From: Sulfonitrofixus sp039714575
GTDB taxonomy: Bacteria > Campylobacterota > Campylobacteria > Campylobacterales > Sulfurimonadaceae
Reading direction: 5' to 3'
NCBI GenBank assembly: GCA_039714575.1
Contig: JBDLJE010000005.1
Location: 1 to 61,936 of the forward strand
DNA length: 61,936 nt
The notes under the pieces were generated by a model. It made no database searches. It saw nothing but the letters and a program-made list of their open reading frames with translations, and was not told the DNA's origin. This document shows positions 23,465-32,467 of this stretch, one piece after another. Numbering within the stretch: position 1 is the stretch's first letter; each line of letters starts with the position of its first letter. A program made the translations under genes and the position numbers.

Positions 23465-24252
23465 TATTAGATGAGATTATTGCCAGGACCAAAGAGGATC
23501 TGGCCATTCGCGAAAAAGAGTTTTCGATGGAGTGGCTGGGACGTTCGCTCGCGTTTAATGCCCGCGCGCCTCGGGAGGTCATCCCTTATTTAAAGTCGAC
23601 AGAAGAGGACAAATACCGTATTATCACCGAAGTGAAAAAAGCGAGCCCGTCGAAGGGTGTTATTCGTGAAGATTTCGACCCGTTGGCGATTGGGCAGGCG
23701 TATGAGCGCGGCGGGGCAAGTGCTATCTCTGTTCTGACCGAGCCGCACTATTTTCAAGGCAGTCTGGATTATCTTTCAGGTCTTCGACGTTATGTCGGTA
23801 TCCCGTTGCTTCGTAAAGACTTCATCGTCTCTGAATATCAGCTTTTAGAAGCTCTGGTTCATGGTGCCGACTTCGTTCTGCTTATCGCAGCGGCACTCTC
23901 TCGTAAAGAGCTGAAACACCTGCTTAACTACACTCGTCACCTTGGGATGGAAGCCCTTGTCGAGGTGCATGATAAAGCTGACCTCACAAAAGCGATCTTT
24001 GCCGGTGCAGACATCATCGGTATCAACCACCGTAATCTTCAGACTTTTGAGATGAACATGAACCTCTCTTATGAGTTGATACCGCTTATTCCCAACGGCA
24101 AGATCATTGTGGCTGAGAGCGGTATCTACGAGCATGGTCAACTTGAAGATCTTCATAAAGCAGGTGTGGATGCCTTCTTGGTGGGTGAGTCGTTGATGCG
24201 TCAAGATGATGTTGAGAGTGCCCTGCGCTGTCTGAAAACAGGAGAATGTTAA
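23461..24252 (+). CDS. trpC: Indole-3-glycerol phosphate synthase
   Basis: This 263-residue TIM-barrel enzyme catalyses the fourth step of tryptophan synthesis. Signature segments are IITEVKKASPSKGVI (catalytic Lys), SVLTEPHYFQGS, LLRKDFI (catalytic Lys) and GINHRNL, ending with VAESGI. It overlaps the TPR lipoprotein gene (ATGA) and the OmpA-type gene (TAATG). The other trp genes are absent from the window, so here it rides in an envelope operon. Confidence 0.96.
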   Translation: MILDEIIARTKEDLAIREKEFSMEWLGRSLAFNARAPREVIPYLKSTEEDKYRIITEVKKASPSKGVIREDFDPLAIGQAYERGGASAISVLTEPHYFQGSLDYLSGLRRYVGIPLLRKDFIVSEYQLLEALVHGADFVLLIAAALSRKELKHLLNYTRHLGMEALVEVHDKADLTKAIFAGADIIGINHRNLQTFEMNMNLSYELIPLIPNGKIIVAESGIYEHGQLEDLHKAGVDAFLVGESLMRQDDVESALRCLKTGEC

Positions 24253-24944
24253 TGAGACACTTACTTCTATCTCTTTTAGCACTGCTTGTCGTAACGGGCT
24301 GTTCATCGTCTCCAAAAGAAGAAGCAGAACCAAAACAAGGGCATAAAAGCGAATCACCTCATATGACGTTCAGCGGAGAAGGCGAGGGCAATAGCTTGGT
24401 CATTCCGACCTATTTTGCGGATGGTATGGTAGACAAAGACCATGACGGTATTGAAGATGGCAAAGACCGATGTCCTGAGACGCCGATAGGTGTTAAAGTC
24501 GATGCAGGCGGTTGTGCGTTTGATCGTGACCAAGACGGTATAAAAGATTATGAAGATGCATGTCCCAACTCTATGCCACACGCGAAGGTCAAAGTGGACG
24601 GCTGTGCAGACTTTATCTCGTTTAACCTTTACTATGCGCCGCGTGTAAACCAGATAACACCGAAGTCGATGTCTGTTCTTGAAAAGGCTGTCGGCTTTTT
24701 GAAAGAAAATCCGGAATACAAGGTCAAGATCACCGGTCATACTGACAATATCGGGGATGATGCGTATAACCTGGAACTTTCAAAAGATCGTGCTGCAGAT
24801 GTCTTAAAACTCTTTAACCGCAAAGGGATCAACTTTAACCGTTTAGAGTCAACAGGCAAGGGTGAAGCCGAGCCGATCGAAACAAATGAGACGGATGAAG
24901 GCCGTCAGCTCAACCGCCGTATAGAGGTTAAACTTTACCAATAA
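24252..24944 (+). CDS. OmpA-family lipoprotein with calcium-binding repeats
   Basis: This 230-residue peptidoglycan-associated outer-membrane lipoprotein has a signal with lipobox VTGC and two thrombospondin type 3-like repeats rich in Asp (DKDHDGIEDGKDRCP, DRDQDGIKDYEDACP) expected to bind calcium. A C-terminal OmpA/Pal domain (about 120-230) has the peptidoglycan-binding motif GHTDNIG and later LSKDRA and NRRIEV. The ATG at 24252 fits the AGGAG spacing better than that at 24246. It ends the operon, followed by a terminator. Confidence 0.9.
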   Translation: MRHLLLSLLALLVVTGCSSSPKEEAEPKQGHKSESPHMTFSGEGEGNSLVIPTYFADGMVDKDHDGIEDGKDRCPETPIGVKVDAGGCAFDRDQDGIKDYEDACPNSMPHAKVKVDGCADFISFNLYYAPRVNQITPKSMSVLEKAVGFLKENPEYKVKITGHTDNIGDDAYNLELSKDRAADVLKLFNRKGINFNRLESTGKGEAEPIETNETDEGRQLNRRIEVKLYQ

Positions 24945-24951
24945 AACCAGA

Positions 24952-24983
24952 GTATCTGTCTGCCGGCAGATACCCTCCTTTTA
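24952..24983 (+). terminator. Terminator after the OmpA-type gene
   Basis: GTATCTG (24952-24958) and CAGATAC (24967-24973) form a 7-bp stem, followed by CCTCCTTTT. It is a plausible Rho-independent terminator. Confidence 0.65.
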
Positions 24984-25067
24984 ATTAGACCCTGTCAACC
25001 ATTTATAGATGCTAACGTTGAGTTTATATTGACGTGATAAGATACAGGCAAATTAAAAGGAATTACG

Positions 25068-25484
25068 ATGCGATTTAAAAACCAATTACTTGCCTTAAGC
25101 CTGATAGCCCTCTCTTCTTATACTCTTCAGGCGGCTCCTTCTGCAGAGACACTTTTTGATTCAAAATGTGCTTCGTGTCATATTAAAGTCCGTCCGGATG
25201 ACAAGTCAACACTGGTCGCACCTCCTGCTATGGGTGTGATGCGTCATGTCAAGATGCAGTACTCGACAAAAGAGAGTGCTGTCGCTTTTATGACATCGTA
25301 TGTTATGGATCCTCAAAAGGCTAAAGCGGTGTGCAGGGCTCAAAGTATTGAACGTTTCGGACTGATGCCGTCTCAAAAAGGAAATGTGAGCGAGGCTGAG
25401 CTGAAGCTTATCTCAGAGTGGATGTACGACAACTATCCAAGAGGCGGTGCAATGCAAAAAGAGGGCAAAAACTGCAAACAATAA
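25068..25484 (+). CDS. Small periplasmic monoheme cytochrome c, paralogue of 19245
   Basis: This 138-residue protein has a signal peptide (about 1-22, cleaved after LQA) and one heme motif, CASCH. It shares the segments APPAMGVMRHVKMQ and RFGLMPS with the cytochrome at 19245. It has two further cysteines (AVC, KNC) that the paralogue lacks, and a longer tail. The ATG at 25068 follows AAAAGGAATTACG. A degenerate TTGAC-N4-ATAA site lies upstream at about 25030, a weak FNR-like match. Confidence 0.85.
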   Translation: MRFKNQLLALSLIALSSYTLQAAPSAETLFDSKCASCHIKVRPDDKSTLVAPPAMGVMRHVKMQYSTKESAVAFMTSYVMDPQKAKAVCRAQSIERFGLMPSQKGNVSEAELKLISEWMYDNYPRGGAMQKEGKNCKQ

Positions 25485-25502
25485 AGTTTTTTTGTGGTTG
25501 TA

Positions 25503-25779
25503 TTACGATCTAACAGCCTGGCAGATAGCTCCAACATGAGGGCGGCCCGTATTGCAGCAACCGCCTTCTTTTACCTTTGGATGTAGAGTACTGTTCCGTC
25601 ATGGCATGATGAAACAAAGGTTTTATATCACTTGGCGTTTGTAAAATTTCTCTATATGGGTACTCAGCATGCATCGAAAAAATGGATAATACCGATGTAA
25701 AACTGGTCGTTGAGGACTTCTCAGTTATCAATATTCTTTGAAGGAACACTCGCGAAAGCTCTTGATTTATAAAAAACAT
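25503..25779 (-). pseudogene. Probable frameshifted ORF, family unknown
   Basis: One minus-strand frame is open from 25779 to a stop at 25510 and includes PYREILQTPSDIKPLFHHAM. From about 25598 a second frame gives a more protein-like end, KVKEGGCCNTGRPHVGAIC, stopping at 25503. A single frameshift near 25600 would join them. The paired cysteines in the second frame look deliberate, but I cannot name a family. It lies downstream of the merR gene on the same strand. The stretch 25485-25820 holds nothing else except a palindrome. Confidence 0.3.
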
Positions 25780-25791
25780 GAAATTGTTTTT

Positions 25792-25806
25792 CCACCTTTA
25801 AGGTGG
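25792..25806. repeat. Perfect palindrome after merR
   Basis: CCACCTT and AAGGTGG flank a single T. It lies 14 bases after the merR stop. The T-run is on the wrong side for a minus-strand terminator (the stem is followed by AAAAAC there), so the function is unclear. Confidence 0.35.
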
Positions 25807-25820
25807 GTCATAAATCAGAG

Positions 25821-26159
25821 TTATAACTCTTCTACATCCTTGATGTCTTTACCGGAAATTGTTTCAAGTTTATCTTCAACAACATTCAAAAACTCTTCTC
25901 TGTTTTTTTCATCCATATTTTTCTCAAGCATTTCAAGAATATATTTGATTCCATTTGCATTGATTTTTTTAACACTGGCTAGATAATGTACAAATGCAAT
26001 AAGCTTTATATCGTTAATAGAATACATTTTTTTTGAGGACTCTTTCGGCGGGAATAATCCTTTTTCTTCATACATTTTCAGAGTACGTGCTTTAGCACTT
26101 AACAGTTCTGCAATACTGCTTAAAGGCAGTATGTCTTTTTCATTGTTCAATAATGCCAT
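25821..26159 (-). CDS. MerR-family transcriptional regulator
   Basis: This 112-residue protein has a MerR winged helix-turn-helix at the N-terminus (LSSIAELLSAKARTLKMYEE, then KGLFPPKE and KMYSINDI) and a C-terminal coiled-coil dimer region. It has no metal-binding cysteines and no large effector domain, so the signal is unknown. It lies 50 bases downstream of the KamA-like gene on the same strand and is likely co-transcribed. Local base composition is more AT-rich than the neighbouring genes. Confidence 0.8.
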   Translation of the reverse strand: MALLNNEKDILPLSSIAELLSAKARTLKMYEEKGLFPPKESSKKMYSINDIKLIAFVHYLASVKKINANGIKYILEMLEKNMDEKNREEFLNVVEDKLETISGKDIKDVEEL

Positions 26160-26209
26160 TTTTCAACCTTAAATCAATTCTATGTAATTATAGGATATTT
26201 TTTAAGTAA

Positions 26210-27388
26210 TTAAGCTGGTTTTATTGCTACTTTTTCCATATCATCCAGCCATCCTGCTTTATCATCAAGTTTCATAAATAGCATTTTACTTGCATCATGA
26301 GGCTTTTCCGGTCTTGAATGGATATGTTTTAAAATAAGTATTTCGTCTGTTCGTCCTACAATCTCTATTTTTCCGATATCATGCCCCATAATGAATTTAA
26401 ATCGTTTAGCGTAGCCATCAAGTCTTTCTTTGGCCTCATCTACAATATCCATACCTTCTTTTAAGGGCAGTTGAAAATGGTTTCTAACCCTGCTGACAGG
26501 CATGCACTGATATAGATAATAGGGGTTGACACCGATTCTAACAAGACCGTTCATGAGGTTTTCAATATCTTCTACTGAGTCATTAACACCTTTTAGCAAT
26601 ACCGCCTGGTTATTAACAGTAATACCGGCTTCCCTGATTCGCAAGATAGCATCGGTGGCTGTTGGCGTTATTTCGTTAACATGATTAAAATGTGTTGGCA
26701 TATAAAGTGTTTTTACTTTATTGAATTCTTTAAGATACTCCATCAGTTCATCATCAAAGAAACGCATAGGATAAACGACTGGAGTCCTGGTACCTATACG
26801 GACATAGTTGATATGCTCAATCTCCTTAAGCTCATCAAGCATCTTTTTTAGTTTTGGTGTATCAATCAACATTGGATCACCACCCGAAATAATGATATTG
26901 GTAATCTCTTTATGTTCCCTGATATACTTCAAGGCATTTTGAAAGTTTTCAACCGTTTTGTCATTTGGCAGACCAACAATAGCTTTTCTAAAACAGTGAC
27001 GACAATACATTGAGCAGTAGTCCGTAGCAACGATAAGTGCCGAATACGGGTATTTATGTAAAATACCATTGCCTTTATTATGCTTGTCGTCACCGTAAGG
27101 GTCTTGGGTCGTTTCACCCATGGAACCGGATATTACCAGCTCATCTTCACTCGGATAAGCAAGTTTTTTAATAGGATCGTTTGGATTACTTTGATCTATT
27201 AGACTGAAGTAGTATCTTGGAATATTCATAGGGTGCTTATCCACAACATCGCGTAGTTTCACCTCTTCCTCTTGTTTGAGGTCCACATACTCTTTCATTT
27301 TATCGATTGAATTTATGTTGTTTTTTAACTCATCCCACCACCATACTTTTGTCCAGTCTATACTGCTTAAATCATTTGATGATTTCAA
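26210..27388 (-). CDS. KamA-family radical SAM protein (lysine 2,3-aminomutase-like)
   Basis: This 392-residue protein aligns along its length with lysine 2,3-aminomutases: PRYYFSLIDQSNPNDPIKK in the N-terminal part, the radical-SAM cluster CSMYCRHC (CxxxCxxC), SGGDPML, RIGTRTPVV and THFNHVNEITP. The PLP-lysine region is HDIGK instead of PGGGGK, and the substrate-binding Asp of QCDL is replaced (QCMPVSR). The substrate is therefore probably not free lysine. The start is a TTG at 27388 after AAGG. It heads a kamA-merR unit in an AT-rich patch. Confidence 0.82.
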   Translation of the reverse strand: MKSSNDLSSIDWTKVWWWDELKNNINSIDKMKEYVDLKQEEEVKLRDVVDKHPMNIPRYYFSLIDQSNPNDPIKKLAYPSEDELVISGSMGETTQDPYGDDKHNKGNGILHKYPYSALIVATDYCSMYCRHCFRKAIVGLPNDKTVENFQNALKYIREHKEITNIIISGGDPMLIDTPKLKKMLDELKEIEHINYVRIGTRTPVVYPMRFFDDELMEYLKEFNKVKTLYMPTHFNHVNEITPTATDAILRIREAGITVNNQAVLLKGVNDSVEDIENLMNGLVRIGVNPYYLYQCMPVSRVRNHFQLPLKEGMDIVDEAKERLDGYAKRFKFIMGHDIGKIEIVGRTDEILILKHIHSRPEKPHDASKMLFMKLDDKAGWLDDMEKVAIKPA

Positions 27389-27613
27389 AAAAAACCTTTT
27401 TATAGTAATTAAATAACGCCATATATTTCATTTTTATTCATAGATGATGTCATTTTATTACAAATAGTATGTGTACTTATAGCATTTAATCCTTGTTAAA
27501 ACATTAATTGATACACGAATTCAACGAATAAGTGCAGTTTGATTTGAGAGAATATGAAGGTTGACCGGTATAGAGTTGACTATGCCGTCTTGCAAGATAA
27601 GTGGGATTGAGGC

Positions 27614-27636
27614 GATGCACCAGAGAGCAGTGCATC
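27614..27636 (-). terminator. Hairpin after yqeY
   Basis: GATGCAC (27614-27620) and GTGCATC (27630-27636) form a 7-bp stem with a 9-base loop, just downstream of the yqeY stop on the minus strand. It lacks a T-run, so termination is uncertain. The rest of the gap 27389-27653 is AT-rich with no gene. Confidence 0.4.
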
Positions 27637-27653
27637 CGAAACAGGTTTAAAAG

Positions 27654-28097
27654 TTACGAAAGAAGGGCTTTCGCACAGGCGTTGATGCGTTTACCGTCAG
27701 CGATGCCGTTTAGCTCTTTAGAAGCCATTCCCATCACTTTACCGATATCTTTCATCGACTCTGCACCGACTTTAGCAATGATCTCTTTGAGGCGACCCTC
27801 CAGTTCTGCATCATCAAGCTGTTTTGGAAGATAAACCTCAAAAATAGCGATCTCTGCCATCTCTTTATCATAAAGGTCATCGCGACCGGCATCTTTAAAC
27901 TGAGTTGCAGCATCGATACGTTGTTTGACCTGCTTTTGAATGATCTTGATAACACCTTCATCATCAAGTTCAATACGCTCATCGACCTCGACCTGTTTAA
28001 ATGCAGATGTAAGCAGTCTTAGTGCATCACGACGTGCAACGTCTTTGGCCTTCATCGCCTCTTTGACTTCGTTTTTGATCTGTTCTTTAAGTGACAT
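27654..28097 (-). CDS. GatB/YqeY domain protein
   Basis: This 147-residue protein is a stand-alone YqeY domain, related to the tRNA-binding tail of GatB. It has the usual N-terminus LKEQIKNEVKEAMKAKD, the segment RRDALRLLTSAFKQVEVD, and MKDIGKVMGMAS near the end. Family members are thought to touch tRNA, but the exact role is unknown. It is downstream of the SulP gene with a 17-base gap, so probably the last gene of valS-sulP-yqeY. Confidence 0.92.
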   Translation of the reverse strand: MSLKEQIKNEVKEAMKAKDVARRDALRLLTSAFKQVEVDERIELDDEGVIKIIQKQVKQRIDAATQFKDAGRDDLYDKEMAEIAIFEVYLPKQLDDAELEGRLKEIIAKVGAESMKDIGKVMGMASKELNGIADGKRINACAKALLS

Positions 28098-28114
28098 GGT
28101 ATTCCTTTTATTGA

Positions 28115-29653
28115 TTAGTAATTGATAGCGACTTTATAGGTCGGATCATCTTCCTCGTAACTGCAGTGAGGCCCCGCTTTTTTGAGGATCGCTTTACAGT
28201 CAGCACTCAGGTGACGAAGCAGCAGGTTCTTACCCGCTTCTTCATACTTTTTAGTGATAGCGTCGATAGCTTCAACACCGGAAGCATCCATGACTCTAGC
28301 CTCTTTAAAGTCAATAACGACTTTTGGAGGATCGTTCGGGATGTCAAAGTTGTCTCCAAAGGTTGTAGCTGAACCGAAAAAGAGAGGGCCTTCAAGTTCA
28401 TAGACCTTTGTACCATCGTTTTCTGTATGTATCTTTGCAGAGATACGGGCATGTTTCCAGGCAAAGGCAAGCGCAGAGATAATAACACCTGCGATAACAG
28501 CGATGGCAAGGTCTTCGACAACGGTAATGATCGTTACAGCAACCATGACAACGGCATCTGTACGAGGCATACGACTGATACGAGAGAAGCTTGACCACTC
28601 AAAGGTACCGATACTTACCATAAACATGATCCCGACCAAAACGGCAACAGGGATAGCATTCAGAACACCGCTCATCGAGACGACGAGGATAATAAGGCCG
28701 ACAGCCGCAACAAAAGAGGAGAGTCTTCCGATACCGCCGGAGGTGTAGTTGATGATACTCTGACCGATCATCGCACAGCCCGCCATACCGCCAAAGAAGC
28801 CACACGTCACATTTCCTGTTCCCTGCGCGATACACTCTTTGTTGGCAGAACCGCGTGTGTTGCTCAGCTCATCCAAGACTGAAAGTGTCAGCAGTGACTC
28901 GATGATCCCTACGAGCGCAACGATAACAGCATAAGGCAGTACCATGATGAGAGCATCTAAACTGAAGAGATGCTCCGGGATACCAAAGCTTGGCAGTTGT
29001 CCTGCAAACTGACTCATGTCAGAGAGACCACTCAGTAGAAGCGTATTGGCATTGGTGAAGTAGACACCTAGCGTGATGACGATAATGGCAACAAGTCCGG
29101 CAGGAATCGCTTTTGTAAACTTAGGAAGCAGGTACATAATCAGCATGGTAAGAGCGACTAAGACATACATCATGTAGCCTTGGCCCTCAAAGAACTTAAA
29201 CTGTGCCGTACCGATAACGATAGCCAGACCATTTACAAAACCGTGAATAGCAGGTGTCGGAACAAGGCGGATAAACTTACCGAGTTTCAGAAGACCGATA
29301 CCGATCTGGAGCAGGCCTGCTACAACAGTAGCCAATAGTATGTAGTGCAGCACACCCATAGCAATAGCGTCAGCATCAAGCCCTTGTGCCGATAAGAGCG
29401 TATGTGCTTCAAGGCTGAGACCGACCAGGACAATAGCAACGGCGCCGGTAGCACCGGAGATCATACCCGGTTTACCACCGATAAGAGCCGTAATAAGACC
29501 TAGTATAAAGGCAGTGTAAAGACCGACAATCGGGCTGACACCAGCGATAAAACTAAAGGCGATCGCTTCGGGAACCAAAGCGACGGCAACGACTAGACCG
29601 GAGAGAATATCGTTTTTGATATTCGCTGTAGAGTATTTTTTTAAATCAAACAA
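28115..29653 (-). CDS. SulP-family anion transporter with STAS domain
   Basis: This 512-residue membrane protein has about 12 hydrophobic segments with the SulP N-terminal signature LVPEAIAFSFIAGVSP. A C-terminal STAS domain (about 415-505) includes the phosphoserine-type motif MDASGVEAID. SulP proteins carry sulfate, bicarbonate or other anions; the substrate cannot be read here. In a sulfur-oxidising autotroph, sulfate or bicarbonate would both make sense (inference). It starts five bases after valS. Confidence 0.9.
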   Translation of the reverse strand: MFDLKKYSTANIKNDILSGLVVAVALVPEAIAFSFIAGVSPIVGLYTAFILGLITALIGGKPGMISGATGAVAIVLVGLSLEAHTLLSAQGLDADAIAMGVLHYILLATVVAGLLQIGIGLLKLGKFIRLVPTPAIHGFVNGLAIVIGTAQFKFFEGQGYMMYVLVALTMLIMYLLPKFTKAIPAGLVAIIVITLGVYFTNANTLLLSGLSDMSQFAGQLPSFGIPEHLFSLDALIMVLPYAVIVALVGIIESLLTLSVLDELSNTRGSANKECIAQGTGNVTCGFFGGMAGCAMIGQSIINYTSGGIGRLSSFVAAVGLIILVVSMSGVLNAIPVAVLVGIMFMVSIGTFEWSSFSRISRMPRTDAVVMVAVTIITVVEDLAIAVIAGVIISALAFAWKHARISAKIHTENDGTKVYELEGPLFFGSATTFGDNFDIPNDPPKVVIDFKEARVMDASGVEAIDAITKKYEEAGKNLLLRHLSADCKAILKKAGPHCSYEEDDPTYKVAINY

Positions 29654-29658
29654 CTATA

Positions 29659-32298
29659 TTAACCTTGTAGTGAATCAAGCTGATCTTTGATCTTAACTTG
29701 TTTATCTGTGGCATCCGCAAGGGCTGCTTTATTGGTTTCGATCACTTCTGCAGGGGCATTGGCAACAAAACGCTCATTGTTTAACATACCGTTTAGCTTA
29801 CCGATCTCTTTATCCAGTTTCTCACTCTGTTTGGTAAGACGGGCGATGATCGGTGCAAGGTCGATAGAACCTGTCGGGATGTAGACTTCGACATATTCAC
29901 TGACATCACTGACCGAATTCTCGATCTTAGTCTCTGTAAACTTCAGCGCTTCGACTTTGGCAAGGCGGGCGATAAACGGTCCCATAAGACCTTTAGCGTC
30001 CAGATCTGTTTTGACATACGCTTCAGCGATCTTCTGGTTACCCATGTCGACTAGAGTTTTAGCACGGCGTACGGCAACAATAGAGTCCATGATGATCTCA
30101 AACTGCTTCTCGATCTCAAGATCACGCTCACCGCTTACCGGGTAGCTCTGGATCATGATAGAAGAGCCCCCTTCAAGTGATGTTCCCGAAAGAGAGTGGT
30201 AAAGATACTCTGTCATAAACGGCATAAACGGGTGAAGCAGTTTCATCGACTCTTTAAAGATCGCGCCCAACTCAGGAACACTCTCTTTAGAGACTTTAGA
30301 GAGCTCGATTCCCCAGTCACAGAACTCGTTCCATAAGAAACGGTAGAGTGTTGTTGCAGCGTCATTGAAGCGGTACTCGTCAATGAAGTCACGTGTCTCA
30401 GTGACAGCGACGTTGTAACGGCTCAGCATGTAGCGACCCAGTGGGGTCTCAACTTTGATGTCTGTGAGGTTATCAAAGGTCTCAACGTTCATCTGCAGGA
30501 ACTTTGACGCGTTATAAAGTTTATTGGTAAAGTTACGAGACTGCTCAAGCTTTTCGTTACTCATACGGATATCACGACCCTGCGCCGCTGAGATAGCCAA
30601 TGTGAAACGCAGTGCATCCGCGCTGTACTTCTCAACCATGTCAAGTGGATCAATAACATTGCCCTTGGACTTCGACATCTTCTGTCCATGTTCATCACGA
30701 ACAAGTGCATGCAGATAGATGTCGTTAAACGGAAGCTCTTTCATAAAGTTCTCGCCCATCATCATCATACGCGCAACCCAGAAGAAGAGGATGTCAAAAC
30801 CTGTGATCAGCAGAGAGTTAGGGTAGAAGTCTTTTAGGTCCTGACCCTCAAAAGTTCTGTCCATCTCTGTGTCGCCATTGCCCCAGCCTAGAGTTGAGAA
30901 TGGCCAGAGTGCAGACGAGAACCATGTATCAAGAACATCAGGATCTTGCGTCAGGTTTTTGCCGGCACATTTAGGACAGGCAGTCGGTGCATCGTCTTGT
31001 GAGGCAAACTCATGGTCACAGTCGTCACAGTAGAAGACCGGAATACGGTGCCCCCACCAGAGCTGACGGGAGATACACCAGTCACGAAGGTCGCCCATCC
31101 AGGCGTTGTATGAGTTGATCCAGTGCGGCGGGTAGAACTGTGCTTCACCGTCATTTGTTTTTTCAATAGATTTTTTAGCGACTTCACTTCTGACAAACCA
31201 CTGTTTAGAGATATACGGTTCAACAATGTTCTTACAGCGGTAACAGTGACCGACCTGGTGTTGATGGTCTTCGATCTTGACAACAAAGCCTTCCTCTTTT
31301 AGGCGTTGAACGATGTAGTCACGTGCCTCAAGACGTTCCATCCCTTGGAACTCACCGGCATGATCATTTAAGATACCTTTTTCATCAAACACTGTAATAA
31401 ATTCCAGGTCATGACGTTTGCCGACTTCATAGTCGTTTTGATCGTGGGCAGGGGTTACTTTTACAAGTCCTGTTCCAAACTCCATATCAACATGGGTGTC
31501 AGCAATGATCTTGATCTCTCTATTGATCAGCGGCAGTCTAACCATCTGTCCGATAAGGTGTTGGTAACGCTCATCATCAGGGTGGACCATAACAGCACTG
31601 TCACCGAAGTAGGTCTCAGGACGTGTCGTTGCTACGGTAATGTTACCTGAACCGTCTGCCAGAGGGTAGTTGACATGGTAAAACTTACCCATATGGTCTT
31701 CATGTTCCACTTCGATGTCAGAGAGGGCACCATCGTGGGTACACCAGTTGACCATGTAGTTTCCGCGTACAATGAGACCTTCGTTGTACAGGTGGACAAA
31801 TGACTCTTTAACCGAGTTTTTTAGTCCTGTATCCATAGTAAAACGTTCACGGCTCCAAGCAGGAGAGACCCCCATCTTACGAAGCTGACCGACCATAATG
31901 CCGCCAGACTCCTCTTTCCACTCCCAGACACGCTCAAGGAACTTCTCGCGTCCAAGCTCCTCTTTCGTTGTTCCTTCAGCCAGCAGCTGCTTCTCAACAA
32001 CGTTTTGTGTTGCTATACCTGCGTGGTCCGTACCCGGCTGCCAAAGTGTTTTATAGCCGTCCATACGTTTATAACGTGTGATGATATCTTGGAGTGTAAA
32101 TGTCAGTGCGTGACCGATATGCAGGCGTCCTGTCACGTTCGGCGGCGGCATCATGATCGAAAAGTTTTTATCTTTTTGCTGAATAGCCTTGTTGCCGTCT
32201 ACTTCAAAATAACCGCGCTCTTCCCAGATCTTGTAATAGTTGTCTTCAATAACATCCGGATCGTAGGTTGCTGCTGCTTTTTTTGTCTCTTCTGCCAT
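29659..32298 (-). CDS. valS: Valyl-tRNA synthetase
   Basis: This 879-residue class I synthetase charges tRNA-Val and edits threonine. The HIGH-type motif is in PPPNVTGRLHIGHAL (about 51-65), KMSKS is in GQKMSKSKGNVIDP, and an editing (CP1) domain lies between, with TTRPETYFGDSAVMVHP. A C-terminal coiled-coil arm (about 815-879) typical of ValS is present. A TATAAT -10 box lies upstream on the minus strand. No T-box is visible. Confidence 0.97.
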   Translation of the reverse strand: MAEETKKAAATYDPDVIEDNYYKIWEERGYFEVDGNKAIQQKDKNFSIMMPPPNVTGRLHIGHALTFTLQDIITRYKRMDGYKTLWQPGTDHAGIATQNVVEKQLLAEGTTKEELGREKFLERVWEWKEESGGIMVGQLRKMGVSPAWSRERFTMDTGLKNSVKESFVHLYNEGLIVRGNYMVNWCTHDGALSDIEVEHEDHMGKFYHVNYPLADGSGNITVATTRPETYFGDSAVMVHPDDERYQHLIGQMVRLPLINREIKIIADTHVDMEFGTGLVKVTPAHDQNDYEVGKRHDLEFITVFDEKGILNDHAGEFQGMERLEARDYIVQRLKEEGFVVKIEDHQHQVGHCYRCKNIVEPYISKQWFVRSEVAKKSIEKTNDGEAQFYPPHWINSYNAWMGDLRDWCISRQLWWGHRIPVFYCDDCDHEFASQDDAPTACPKCAGKNLTQDPDVLDTWFSSALWPFSTLGWGNGDTEMDRTFEGQDLKDFYPNSLLITGFDILFFWVARMMMMGENFMKELPFNDIYLHALVRDEHGQKMSKSKGNVIDPLDMVEKYSADALRFTLAISAAQGRDIRMSNEKLEQSRNFTNKLYNASKFLQMNVETFDNLTDIKVETPLGRYMLSRYNVAVTETRDFIDEYRFNDAATTLYRFLWNEFCDWGIELSKVSKESVPELGAIFKESMKLLHPFMPFMTEYLYHSLSGTSLEGGSSIMIQSYPVSGERDLEIEKQFEIIMDSIVAVRRAKTLVDMGNQKIAEAYVKTDLDAKGLMGPFIARLAKVEALKFTETKIENSVSDVSEYVEVYIPTGSIDLAPIIARLTKQSEKLDKEIGKLNGMLNNERFVANAPAEVIETNKAALADATDKQVKIKDQLDSLQG

Positions 32299-32384
32299 GA
32301 GGAAAAACCTTTGTTGAAATAGTATTTGGTAAATAAAAACGAGTCATTAGAGGTGCCCTAAAGTACTCTTGAAAATTTATGCGG

Positions 32385-32390
32385 ATTATA
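32385..32390 (-). promoter_or_regulatory. -10 box for valS-sulP-yqeY
   Basis: ATTATA on the plus strand reads TATAAT on the minus strand, about 87 bases upstream of the valS ATG, preceded by TGGC. Confidence 0.45.
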
Positions 32391-32467
32391 GCCAAGAAGA
32401 GGTAAGATTCGCTTGAAAAAAAGTGATGCTTTTCAGAGTTACAGTACATCGATCATAAAGGAAAAAT

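Noticed and set aside
25792..25806. Palindrome as terminator of kamA-merR
   Set aside because: On the minus strand the stem is followed by A's, not T's.
32299..32467. T-box leader for valS
   Set aside because: No specifier loop or T-box sequence was found; T-boxes are also not expected in this phylum.
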